64,000 nucleotides of DNA from an uncultured Bacteroidota bacterium (GTDB taxonomy: Bacteria; Bacteroidota; Bacteroidia; Chitinophagales; LD1), in contig CALAYL010000029.1 in the NCBI GenBank assembly GCA_937894725.1, forward strand, positions 25,884-89,883, read 5' to 3'. The position numbers were made by a program, and so were the translations under genes. This document shows, piece by piece, positions 17,564-25,206 of this stretch (its first letter is position 1; every line of letters starts with the position of its first letter). A model generated the notes under the pieces. The model saw only the letters and a program-made list of their open reading frames with translations, did not search any database and was not told the origin of the DNA.

Positions 17564-18265
17564 ATGTGGAGGCTATTGATGATATTGTTTCTTTTTCATC
17601 CGATTGAAAAAAAGGAGATACTTAGCAATAAGGGAAATGATATTTTCTTACCACTCAAAGGGCGTAAAGAAGTCACGCTTACCCCACTACCGGATACCCT
17701 TTTCGCCTCTAATGAGTACAAGCTCATTTTTGAATTAGATCCAAAATATGTGTTTTCGGATTTATATTTTGATAGAGGTGTGGCTACTCGTACAGACAAT
17801 ATAATCACGATCAGACCTCGTACAAATACTACTACTACAGATACCGCAACACTTCGTATTATTTGTTATGCAAATGGTAAACGGATTCTGCTTTTTCACC
17901 CATTTGTCGTTATTCCTCTTGCAAAAGTTTATCCCCGATTGCCCAAAAAGCAAGCATTCATTTTGCTTAACAATAATGTACTGGAACGCAATTTTAGTTA
18001 TAAAAAGGAGCTTTTCCTTTCAAACGCATTTATAGAGTATTATGAAGATGGGCTTGAAGATTCGGTAGAAATAGTGGGTCTCACCCTTTCGCTTACCAAT
18101 GCAGATTTTCAGAAATACATGTTTAACCCCAAAGGCGTAATGACTAAAGAAATGCTGCAAGAGATAAAAGGATTGAAAGCAGATGTGCTCACCTATATAA
18201 GACTAGATGTAAAAGTAGGGAAGACAAGAAAATCTATTTGGACAAGGTTTAAAATGAAAGTTTAG
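17564..18265 (+). CDS. Hypothetical protein with GldM-like C-terminus
   Basis: A 233-aa protein with a short hydrophobic N-terminus (MWRLLMILFLF), possibly an export signal or anchor, and otherwise beta-rich. The last 65 residues (VEIVGLTLSLTN through KGLKADVLTYIRLDVKV) resemble the C-terminal domain of the gliding/T9SS protein GldM in pattern: a hydrophobic strand, a helix containing a 'TKEMLQEIKGLK' stretch, and a final strand describing an extracytoplasmic fold. It lacks the N-terminal membrane helix and coiled regions of full-length GldM. It converges with hpt, with stops 2 bp apart. A T9SS link is only a suggestion. Confidence 0.6.
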   Translation: MWRLLMILFLFHPIEKKEILSNKGNDIFLPLKGRKEVTLTPLPDTLFASNEYKLIFELDPKYVFSDLYFDRGVATRTDNIITIRPRTNTTTTDTATLRIICYANGKRILLFHPFVVIPLAKVYPRLPKKQAFILLNNNVLERNFSYKKELFLSNAFIEYYEDGLEDSVEIVGLTLSLTNADFQKYMFNPKGVMTKEMLQEIKGLKADVLTYIRLDVKVGKTRKSIWTRFKMKV

Positions 18266-18267
18266 GT

Positions 18268-18816
18268 CTAGTTAGCCAATACATAAATGTCTTTTAGGTT
18301 TCGACCGAGTCCGTTGTAGTCTAGCCCATAGCCTACTATAAAGTCGTTTGGTATTTCAAATCCTATATAATCAATTTTAAAATCTGCTTTGAAAGCAGCC
18401 GGTTTAAAAAGCAGCGAGGCGATTTTTATTGATCGTGGATTCTTTTCAGCAATCATGGGTAGCAAACCACTTAGTGAATGACCACTATCTACAATGTCTT
18501 CGATGATGATAAGCTCTCTATCTGTGAGCATATCGCTCGGCCCGAGCGATACATGAAGTTGCTGAGAACTCTTTGTGCCTACATACGAAGTGGCTTTTAT
18601 AAACGTGATTTCACAGTCTATATTCATTTCCCGAATCAGGTCTGCTGCAAACAAAAAGGAACCATTTAATATAGCCAAGAACAAAGGTTTTTTTCCCTCA
18701 TAATCTTTGTTGAGCTGTTCGCTTATGGCCATTACTCTTGTCCTGATTTTGTTGTCAGAGAGATAGGGTTTAAATTCTAAATCGTCTAGTTTGATGAGCT
18801 GTTGTGCATTTTCCAT
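18268..18816 (-). CDS. hpt: Hypoxanthine phosphoribosyltransferase
   Basis: A 182-aa purine salvage enzyme that converts hypoxanthine or guanine plus PRPP to IMP or GMP. The PRPP-binding loop IIIEDIVDSGHSLSGL is at about residues 101-116, and the FLAILNGSFLFAADL segment earlier is typical of this family. Three in-frame ATGs lie close together (18843, 18825, 18816); the last (MENAQQL) best fits family lengths. It is the downstream-most gene of the minus-strand run, after msrA. The start region coincides with a parS-like palindrome. Confidence 0.9.
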   Translation of the reverse strand: MENAQQLIKLDDLEFKPYLSDNKIRTRVMAISEQLNKDYEGKKPLFLAILNGSFLFAADLIREMNIDCEITFIKATSYVGTKSSQQLHVSLGPSDMLTDRELIIIEDIVDSGHSLSGLLPMIAEKNPRSIKIASLLFKPAAFKADFKIDYIGFEIPNDFIVGYGLDYNGLGRNLKDIYVLAN

Positions 18817-18824
18817 GTGGAACA
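18809..18824. other. parS-like site at the start of hpt
   Basis: TTTTCCATGTGGAACA matches 12 of 14 informative positions of TGTTNCACGTGNAACA and keeps the TTCCA-TGGAA dyad. It overlaps the hpt translation start. Confidence 0.4.
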
Positions 18825-18849
18825 TTTGCACACAAAATAACAAAGAATT

Positions 18850-19491
18850 TTATTTCACCTTGTCTTTGAATAGTTTTTCAAACTTATCTACCTTTTCTTT
18901 CACTACAAATCGGCAGAATGACTGATCGCTATTTTGGTTATAATAGTTTTGATGACTCTCTTCTGCTTTGTAAAAGTTTTTGATAGCACTTACTTCTGTA
19001 ACGATAGGTTCACTAAAGACTTTCTCATTTATCAGCTTTTCGATGGCCTCTGCTATTATTTTAAACTGTTTTTCGTTTTGATAATATATGGCTGAACGAT
19101 ACTGAGTACCTTCATCTGCCCCTTGTCTATTGAGCGAGGTAGGGTCATGTACTACAAAAAATACAGCCAAGATATTTTCTAGCGAGGTTTTGTTTTTATC
19201 AAAAGTCACACGCACCACTTCTGCATGGCCTGTGCTACCGGTACAAACTTCTCTATAAGCAGGGTTTTTCACATTACCTCCGCTATATCCAGACTCCACT
19301 TTTTCTACTCCTTTCATACGTTGAAATACGGCTTCCATACACCAAAAGCAACCTCCTCCAAGTGTTATCGTATCTAGGTTTTGTGCGGTTTTGTCTTCCA
19401 TTTGCTGTGTTTGTTTATTTTTATTTTTTGATTGTGACGAATAGCCACAACTTGTGAGACTCAGTAATATCAAGGCATATATCATTTTCAT
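18850..19491 (-). CDS. msrA: Peptide-methionine (S)-S-oxide reductase, lipoprotein form
   Basis: A 213-aa MsrA that repairs methionine-S-sulfoxide in proteins. The catalytic motif GCFWC gives Cys48 as the nucleophile, and EAVFQ and YSGG follow as in the family. A lipoprotein signal (LTSC, Cys15) and a short Lys/Gln-rich linker precede the domain, so this copy should work in the periplasm or outer membrane rather than the cytosol. It starts directly after the stop of the glucosaminidase gene, so the two are co-transcribed, which suits an envelope-maintenance group. The C-terminal region is complete and there is no MsrB fusion. Confidence 0.92.
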   Translation of the reverse strand: MKMIYALILLSLTSCGYSSQSKNKNKQTQQMEDKTAQNLDTITLGGGCFWCMEAVFQRMKGVEKVESGYSGGNVKNPAYREVCTGSTGHAEVVRVTFDKNKTSLENILAVFFVVHDPTSLNRQGADEGTQYRSAIYYQNEKQFKIIAEAIEKLINEKVFSEPIVTEVSAIKNFYKAEESHQNYYNQNSDQSFCRFVVKEKVDKFEKLFKDKVK

Positions 19492-20565
19492 CTATTTTAC
19501 TTTTAAGCGTTGTCCAATATCCAATCCCGAATTGTCAAGATTGTTTAGGCTACGCAGTTGAGATATGTCTAAGTTATACTTTGCTGCTATTCCATAGAGC
19601 GTGTCCCCTTTTGTTACGGTATGATAAGCTGTGCTGTTTTTTGATGTTTCGTTGGTTTGCTTTAGACGAACTTTTTGATTTGCATTTATCACATCTTTTT
19701 TATCCGCATCGTTGTATCTTAATAGGGCTGAGAGCTGTAAGCCAAATCGCTGTGCTACATCTCTGTATGTTGTTTCTGTACTTGGGAAAAATTCTGGATA
19801 CTCACAAGTTGTTTTTTTGGGAGTTAAATAAACAGTTTCTCCCTTTTTAAAAGAATAGCGAGTATCTACATCGTTGAATAGGTATAGTTGAGCAACACTT
19901 ATATTTTCGCATTTACACAAATCCTCAATCGGTATATCGCCATTATATATCACCGTTATGCAGTTATTGATAAATATTTTTTGGCCACAGTTGTTGGTTA
20001 TATCTATACTACTTGGGTTTTCTAATCCAGCTATATCTGTTTCTTTGGTTTGAGGATTGGTCGAATCTACATCAAATTGATGGAGTTGATATCTATCAAT
20101 CAATCCTATTAGCACTTCTGCATATTTGGGGTTGGTGGCGTAGCCAGCTTTTTTCAATCCGATAGACCATCCTTTATAATCTGTTTTATCTAGCGAAAAT
20201 AACGGTTTGTACCAAGCTCGTCCTAGGAGAAATTGGGAGTGATCTTTAAACGATTCGTTTGGGTCATTATACACCCTAAAGCATTCCTTTGGGGCATCAT
20301 CATCGTGCTTATATCCTGGACCTTCCCAGTCTTTATGACACTTAATCCCAAAATGATTATTTGAGTTGAGGGCTAGTTTTGATGTACCTGCCGCAGATTC
20401 GTGAATGCCCTGTGCTAGTGTGATGCTTGCAGGAATGCCAAATTTATTCATTTCATCTATGGCTATATCTTTATATTGATTGATATACATCTCAATTTGT
20501 GTATTGTTTTGTGCAAACAAAAAGTGAGGAATGGCGATGAGGGTAATGATAAAAGTGCGTAGCAT
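19492..20565 (-). CDS. Exported GH73-type N-acetylglucosaminidase with LysM repeats
   Basis: A 357-aa cell-wall hydrolase. It has a signal peptide (residues 1-18, ending FAQ), then a glucosaminidase domain (about 22-168) with the catalytic Glu56 in AQGIHESAAG and the NHFGIKCH and AWYKPLFS segments typical of the family. A degenerate LysM-like repeat follows at about 262-306. A clear C-terminal LysM (about 312-357, HTVTKGDTLYGIA ... GQRLKVK) should bind peptidoglycan. It probably cleaves the GlcNAc-MurNAc glycan backbone in cell growth or separation. msrA follows it directly and an O-methyltransferase gene lies 2 bp upstream. Confidence 0.9.
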   Translation of the reverse strand: MLRTFIITLIAIPHFLFAQNNTQIEMYINQYKDIAIDEMNKFGIPASITLAQGIHESAAGTSKLALNSNNHFGIKCHKDWEGPGYKHDDDAPKECFRVYNDPNESFKDHSQFLLGRAWYKPLFSLDKTDYKGWSIGLKKAGYATNPKYAEVLIGLIDRYQLHQFDVDSTNPQTKETDIAGLENPSSIDITNNCGQKIFINNCITVIYNGDIPIEDLCKCENISVAQLYLFNDVDTRYSFKKGETVYLTPKKTTCEYPEFFPSTETTYRDVAQRFGLQLSALLRYNDADKKDVINANQKVRLKQTNETSKNSTAYHTVTKGDTLYGIAAKYNLDISQLRSLNNLDNSGLDIGQRLKVK

Positions 20566-20567
20566 GA

Positions 20568-21197
20568 CTATTTTTTTATGGCCAAAGATAAGCCATCTCT
20601 TATCGGTAATACAACTACATCGAAGTGGGGATGTTGATTAAGTTGTTTATTGAATAGGTCAATAGCAGTAGTGTCGCTATCTTTTTTTTCATCAAGAATT
20701 TTTCCGCTCCATAAGACATTGTCTGTAATTAGTAATCCCCCTTTGTTTATTTTGGGTGCCACCATTTCCAGATAATGTATGTAGTTTTTTTTGTCAGCAT
20801 CAATAAATACCAAATCAAATTGTTCGTTGAGTTGTGGTACTATTTCCATTGCGTTTCCAATAATGTAGTCTGTTCCACGTAGCACATTTGCTTTTTTAAA
20901 AAATGCCTTTACGTCCTCTTCTATTTCCCCGTTTTTGTCTATAGTTGTCATTTTGCCATTTTCTTGAATTCCTTGATATAGACAAATACCCGAATAGCCC
21001 GTAAATGTACCTATTTCAAGTATGTTTTTGGGTTTGATGAGTTTGCTTAAAAAGCTTAGTACTTGCCCTTGATATTTTCCGCTAAGCATTTGGGGCATCT
21101 GCACTTTGAGGTGTGTGTAACGTGCTATTTCATCCAACACGGAGTTTACTTCCATAGAATGAGCTATGCAATAGCTTTCTATTTTTTCATATATCAT
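20568..21197 (-). CDS. Class I SAM-dependent O-methyltransferase
   Basis: A 209-aa member of the catechol-O-methyltransferase-like family (Methyltransf_3). AdoMet-binding motif I is LEIGTFTGYSG (residues 60-70), and FIDADKKNY (131-139) supplies the metal-binding acidic residues of this family. It is cytoplasmic and probably methylates a small catechol-like or hydroxylated substrate; the exact substrate is unknown. It overlaps the carbonic-anhydrase-like gene by 4 bp and sits 2 bp before the glucosaminidase gene, so it belongs to the same operon. Confidence 0.88.
   Translation of the reverse strand: MIYEKIESYCIAHSMEVNSVLDEIARYTHLKVQMPQMLSGKYQGQVLSFLSKLIKPKNILEIGTFTGYSGICLYQGIQENGKMTTIDKNGEIEEDVKAFFKKANVLRGTDYIIGNAMEIVPQLNEQFDLVFIDADKKNYIHYLEMVAPKINKGGLLITDNVLWSGKILDEKKDSDTTAIDLFNKQLNQHPHFDVVVLPIRDGLSLAIKK
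20871..20886. other. parS-like site inside the O-methyltransferase gene
   Basis: TGTTCCACGTAGCACA matches 12 of 14 informative positions of TGTTNCACGTGNAACA. The left half and centre (TGTTCCACGT) are exactly those of the intergenic site at 25191. Confidence 0.4.
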
Positions 21198-21724
21198 ATT
21201 TCTTCATTTTCTTCTTTGTACCAACTGGCGTACAAGCTGTAGTTATTAGAAATTCTATCCAGTAAGTGGCTCGTATTTTTCTCATCTAAGTCTTTAATCT
21301 TTTTTGCTGGTATGCCTGCATAGATGGCATTGCTTTCTAATACAGAGTTTTCAGTTACTACGGCTCCTGCTCCTATTATAACATTCTTTTTCACTATTAC
21401 ATTGTCCATTACGATAGCGCCCATACCTATGAGCACATTGTCTTCGATGGTACAGCCGTGTACTATCGCTCGATGTCCTATAGAGACTTTGTTGCCTATG
21501 TTGAGCGGAGAGAGTTGATAGGTCGCGTGTAGTACAGCTCCGTCTTGTATGTTTACCTTGTTGCCGATTTTGATATAATGTACATCACCTCTTATCACCG
21601 CATTGAACCATACACTACAATCATCGCCCATGGTTACATCGCCAATAATGGTGGCATTTTCTGCAACAAAACAGTTAGCGCCTAGTATCGGGCTTCGTCC
21701 TTTTATTGGAAGTATTATCGCCAT
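21194..21724 (-). CDS. Gamma-class carbonic anhydrase-like hexapeptide-repeat protein
   Basis: A 176-aa left-handed beta-helix protein of the gamma carbonic anhydrase/YrdA family. Hexapeptide repeats run through about residues 10-145. The candidate zinc ligands are His in GAVLHATY and the two His in IGHRAIVHGC, the usual three-histidine arrangement across subunits. The start MAIILPIKGRSPILGAN fits the family, although it lies 50 bp inside the 3' end of the upstream Big_5 gene. Activity as a real carbonic anhydrase is not certain, since many members are of unknown function. Confidence 0.87.
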   Translation of the reverse strand: MAIILPIKGRSPILGANCFVAENATIIGDVTMGDDCSVWFNAVIRGDVHYIKIGNKVNIQDGAVLHATYQLSPLNIGNKVSIGHRAIVHGCTIEDNVLIGMGAIVMDNVIVKKNVIIGAGAVVTENSVLESNAIYAGIPAKKIKDLDEKNTSHLLDRISNNYSLYASWYKEENEEI

Positions 21725-23294
21725 TTTTAATTTCGTTTAATTTAATTTCTGCCTCTACATCCCAACCCCCTTTTATCTCGATATTCTCTTTCAATATTAC
21801 CTTTTTATCAGGTTGCGTTTTTTGACTAAAATCTCCTCCATCCCAATAGCCATTTTTGTTAGCATCTATTACCCCTAAAATAGTGTAATTACCTTTGGTT
21901 AATTGTTCAAAGGTATGTGTTGGATTAGTATTTGAAAGAAAAGCTCTTTCTATTACTTTTCTATCTGCATCTACTACCTCTAGTATCAAAAAGTATTCTT
22001 TGTCTTCTTTTTTTACTATCAAATTCCCATAGTCCGTTTCTTTGCCTGTTTGTATCCAAAACCCCCAACCTTTGTTGTGATTACCAAAAATATCTATTAC
22101 TGCCGAATCTGTTATATCTATCCAATATCTACTCGTTTCATTTTTTGTAAATTGAAGTTTTGCTTGATTGTTTTTGATAACAATGTTTGCATCGGACAAG
22201 GCAATCGTTTTTGTCGAATCTTCTTTGATTAATATCTTCTTTGCTAGTATTTTTTTTATCGGATTATTTGCAGTTATTGATAATGTTGCTTTAGGACTAA
22301 TTTTTGATTTTGTGTTGCTAGAAAGGTTAAATTCGTCCTTGCTTTCCACTACCTTTATTTTCTTAATTATGGAGGTATCGTTTAGTTTAAAAGTCATGGT
22401 CAAGCTATCTGAGGGCACTTTGAACCAATAAAAAACAGTATCCCTATTCTCATTTAGTACCGCAAATTCTACAATGGGTTTTGGCAAACTGCTTATTTCT
22501 ATATTTTGTAGAGATTTATTAAATGCTACAATGGCTTTTCGATCTGTTAGTTCTATTGAACTTATGCCCGTTTTTTTGTTATCAAAGAAAAGCGCTATGA
22601 TGTTTTCTAAAGAGTCCTTAGTTGCTAGTTTAGTTGATTGAAAGCCTACTCTTTCATCTCCGAAATCATAGATTTTTGAGCCATTTTTATCGTCATAAGC
22701 GAGTACGGTATAAGTACCTGGTTTGAGATGTTTAAGCTGCCAAAACCCACTTTTGTCTGTTTTTGTATAATATATTGGCTTTGTTGAAAAATTGCTATCT
22801 GCCCATAATCCGACCACAATGTTTTCTACCCCATTCAAACTTTCTGCATCTACCACCCTTCCTATTATTTTATCTTGATCTATACTATCTCCTGTGCTAA
22901 ATGTGTAAGATAGATTTTCAAATACGTTTTTTTCTGTCACGTCTTTTATGGCTTTTCCAAAATGTATGGTATATGTGGTGTTTTCTGCTAAACTATCTTT
23001 AAACTTTATAGTTACGGTTTTGCCTATTGCATCTAAAGATGGTTGTTTTTTTAGCTCTGGAGTTATAAATATTTCAGCCATGTTTATCGGACTTACGATC
23101 AATTCGTCAAATTTCAGCTTTATGGTGTTTCCTTTAAACCTCGCTTGCTCGTTTTTGGGTAAACTTTCTATCAATGTTGGGGGTGTAGTATCTCTTGTGC
23201 CACCTGTAGGTGCCATTTCATTGGCACAGTTTTGTAAGCAGACGATAGAGCAAAATATCACAGCGATTTTACTATATGTAATTAGCACCCTCAT
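21675..23294 (-). CDS. Lipoprotein with Big_5 Ig-like domain
   Basis: A 539-aa lipoprotein (LQNC lipobox, Cys23) whose mature start CANEMAPTGGTRDTTPP is a hallmark of a conserved Bacteroidota family. A Big_5 Ig-like domain (about 38-135) is followed by beta-rich segments, including carboxypeptidase-regulatory-like stretches (KPGTYTVLAYDDKNG, and near the C-terminus YTILGVIDANKNGYWDGGD). The last has the spacing of a calcium-binding loop. It is probably attached to the outer membrane. The start codon shares one base with the mnmG stop (TAATG), so it is coupled to mnmG. The 3' end overlaps the next gene by 50 bp. Function unknown. Confidence 0.85.
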   Translation of the reverse strand: MRVLITYSKIAVIFCSIVCLQNCANEMAPTGGTRDTTPPTLIESLPKNEQARFKGNTIKLKFDELIVSPINMAEIFITPELKKQPSLDAIGKTVTIKFKDSLAENTTYTIHFGKAIKDVTEKNVFENLSYTFSTGDSIDQDKIIGRVVDAESLNGVENIVVGLWADSNFSTKPIYYTKTDKSGFWQLKHLKPGTYTVLAYDDKNGSKIYDFGDERVGFQSTKLATKDSLENIIALFFDNKKTGISSIELTDRKAIVAFNKSLQNIEISSLPKPIVEFAVLNENRDTVFYWFKVPSDSLTMTFKLNDTSIIKKIKVVESKDEFNLSSNTKSKISPKATLSITANNPIKKILAKKILIKEDSTKTIALSDANIVIKNNQAKLQFTKNETSRYWIDITDSAVIDIFGNHNKGWGFWIQTGKETDYGNLIVKKEDKEYFLILEVVDADRKVIERAFLSNTNPTHTFEQLTKGNYTILGVIDANKNGYWDGGDFSQKTQPDKKVILKENIEIKGGWDVEAEIKLNEIKNGDNTSNKRTKPDTRR

Positions 23295-25156
23295 TATCTA
23301 CCCAACATTACCATTAATACGGAAATATCTGCTGGAGAAACACCGCTTATTCTGCTTGCTTGCCCTAGAGTTGTAGGTTGTATTTTTGCCAGCTTTTGTC
23401 TTGCTTCTATCGAAAGCGACTGTAGTTTGCTATAATCGAAGTCTGGTCTTAAGTTAACATTGTCTAGATTTTGCATTTTATTGGCCAAATCTACCTCTTT
23501 TTGGATATAACTACCATATTTCAACTCTATTCCAGCAGACATAACTGTTTCATTGTCAATTTCTTGGCACATTTTATCTAATGATTCTACATGTTTTCTC
23601 AAAAGTGATATATCTACATTTGGCCTTGCTAAAATTTTGTCTAATTTCATTTTTTGCTTCATTTCAGCACTCCCTATATTGGCAAGCATGCTATTTACTT
23701 CTTCGGGGCTCACGCTATACACTTCAAAGAATTTCTTGATCCTTTCTATGTCTGAGATCTTTTGTCTTGTTTTAGCTAATCTTTCATCGTCTGCCAAGCC
23801 GATTTTATGTCCCTTTTCAGTCAAGCGTATGTCTGCATTATCTTGTCTGAGTAGTATCCTGTATTCTGCTCTAGAGGTAAACATTCTATATGGTTCCTCT
23901 GTTCCTTTGTTTATCAAATCATCTATCAAGACGCCTATGTATGCCTCATCTCGTTTTAATATGAAAGGAGCTAAATCTTTTGAATTGTTGTGTGCATTTA
24001 TACCAGCCATTATGCCTTGGCTTGCAGCCTCTTCGTACCCTGTGGTTCCGTTTATTTGTCCAGCGAAGAAAAGGTTTGAGATTAATTTCGTTTCTAGTGT
24101 GTCTTTCAGTTGGGTAGGTGGAAAGAAATCGTATTCTATCGCATAGCCAGGCCTGAACATTTTCATGTTTTCAAACCCAGGAACAAGTTGCAACGCTTTA
24201 TGCTGTATGTCTTCAGGAAGCGATGTTGAAAATCCGTTTACATAGATTTCTACCGTATTCCAGCCCTCTGGCTCTACAAATAACTGATGTGATGTTTTGT
24301 CAGCAAATCGATCTATTTTGTCTTCTACTGAAGGGCAGTATCTTGGGCCTAATCCTTTTATTCGTCCACTAAACATAGGTGATTTATCAAACCCTAATTT
24401 TAACGTGTCATGTACTGCTTGATTGGTGTGTGTAATCCAGCAGCAAAGTTGTTTTATTGGTTTAGCCGTTTCTCTAAATGAGAATCCGGTTATGTCTTCA
24501 TCGCCATCTTGCCTTTCCATTTTGGTATAGTCTAAGCTTCGACCGTCTATTCTTGGCGGTGTACCAGTCTTCATTCTTCCCGCCTCAAAACCAAACTCTA
24601 CGAGTTGTTCTGTTATCCCTGTAGAGGCTTTTTCACCCGCTCTGCCTCCACCCAGTTGTTTTTCTCCAATATGGATAATTCCATTCATGAAGGTACCACT
24701 CGTCAATACAACAGTCTTGCATGGTATCTCTAGCCCCATACTTGTTTTTACCCCTACTACTCTTTTGTCTTTGACTACAATGCCGCTTACCATGTCTTGC
24801 CAAAAATCTACATTGCGTGTTTTCTCTAGCATTTCTCTCCATGTAGAAGCAAAAAGTGCTCTGTCATTTTGTGTTCTCGGACTCCACATAGCTGGACCCT
24901 TCGATCGATTTAGCATTCTAAACTGTACCATCGATATATCGGATACTATCCCTGAATACCCCCCTAGAGCGTCTATCTCTCTTACTATTTGTCCTTTTGC
25001 TATACCTCCCATAGCAGGATTGCAGCTCATTTGAGCTATTCCCTGCATATTCATTGTTACTAGCAGCACGCTAGAGCCCATATTTGCTGCTGCTGCCGCG
25101 GCTTCACAGCCAGCATGTCCAGCACCTATTACTACTACATCATATTCCTTAAACAT
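23294..25156 (-). CDS. mnmG: tRNA uridine-5-carboxymethylaminomethyl(34) synthesis protein MnmG (GidA)
   Basis: A 620-aa FAD-dependent enzyme that, with MnmE, modifies the wobble uridine of several tRNAs. The ATG at 25156 (MFKEYDVVVIGAGHAGCEAA) puts the FAD-binding GxGxxG at residues 11-16. An open frame extends 39 codons upstream but is not conserved-looking. MCNPAMGG-type (SCNPAMGGIAKG), GTPPRIDGRS and TGYEEAASQG motifs are all present, and the length is close to the E. coli protein. mnmG (gidA) is a classical neighbour of bacterial replication origins. Downstream genes overlap or nearly touch, so it heads the Big_5/carbonic anhydrase/O-methyltransferase/glucosaminidase/msrA operon. Confidence 0.96.
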   Translation of the reverse strand: MFKEYDVVVIGAGHAGCEAAAAAANMGSSVLLVTMNMQGIAQMSCNPAMGGIAKGQIVREIDALGGYSGIVSDISMVQFRMLNRSKGPAMWSPRTQNDRALFASTWREMLEKTRNVDFWQDMVSGIVVKDKRVVGVKTSMGLEIPCKTVVLTSGTFMNGIIHIGEKQLGGGRAGEKASTGITEQLVEFGFEAGRMKTGTPPRIDGRSLDYTKMERQDGDEDITGFSFRETAKPIKQLCCWITHTNQAVHDTLKLGFDKSPMFSGRIKGLGPRYCPSVEDKIDRFADKTSHQLFVEPEGWNTVEIYVNGFSTSLPEDIQHKALQLVPGFENMKMFRPGYAIEYDFFPPTQLKDTLETKLISNLFFAGQINGTTGYEEAASQGIMAGINAHNNSKDLAPFILKRDEAYIGVLIDDLINKGTEEPYRMFTSRAEYRILLRQDNADIRLTEKGHKIGLADDERLAKTRQKISDIERIKKFFEVYSVSPEEVNSMLANIGSAEMKQKMKLDKILARPNVDISLLRKHVESLDKMCQEIDNETVMSAGIELKYGSYIQKEVDLANKMQNLDNVNLRPDFDYSKLQSLSIEARQKLAKIQPTTLGQASRISGVSPADISVLMVMLGR

Positions 25157-25190
25157 GATGCAAAAGTAAGAAACGATTTGAACTGTACTA

Positions 25191-25206
25191 TGTTCCACGT
25201 AGAACG
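25191..25206. other. parS-like site upstream of mnmG
   Basis: TGTTCCACGTAGAACG matches 12 of 14 informative positions of the ParB site TGTTNCACGTGNAACA and keeps the GTTC-GAAC dyad. It lies in the 50-bp gap between umuC and mnmG, 22 bp from a second, better site. Confidence 0.55.
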
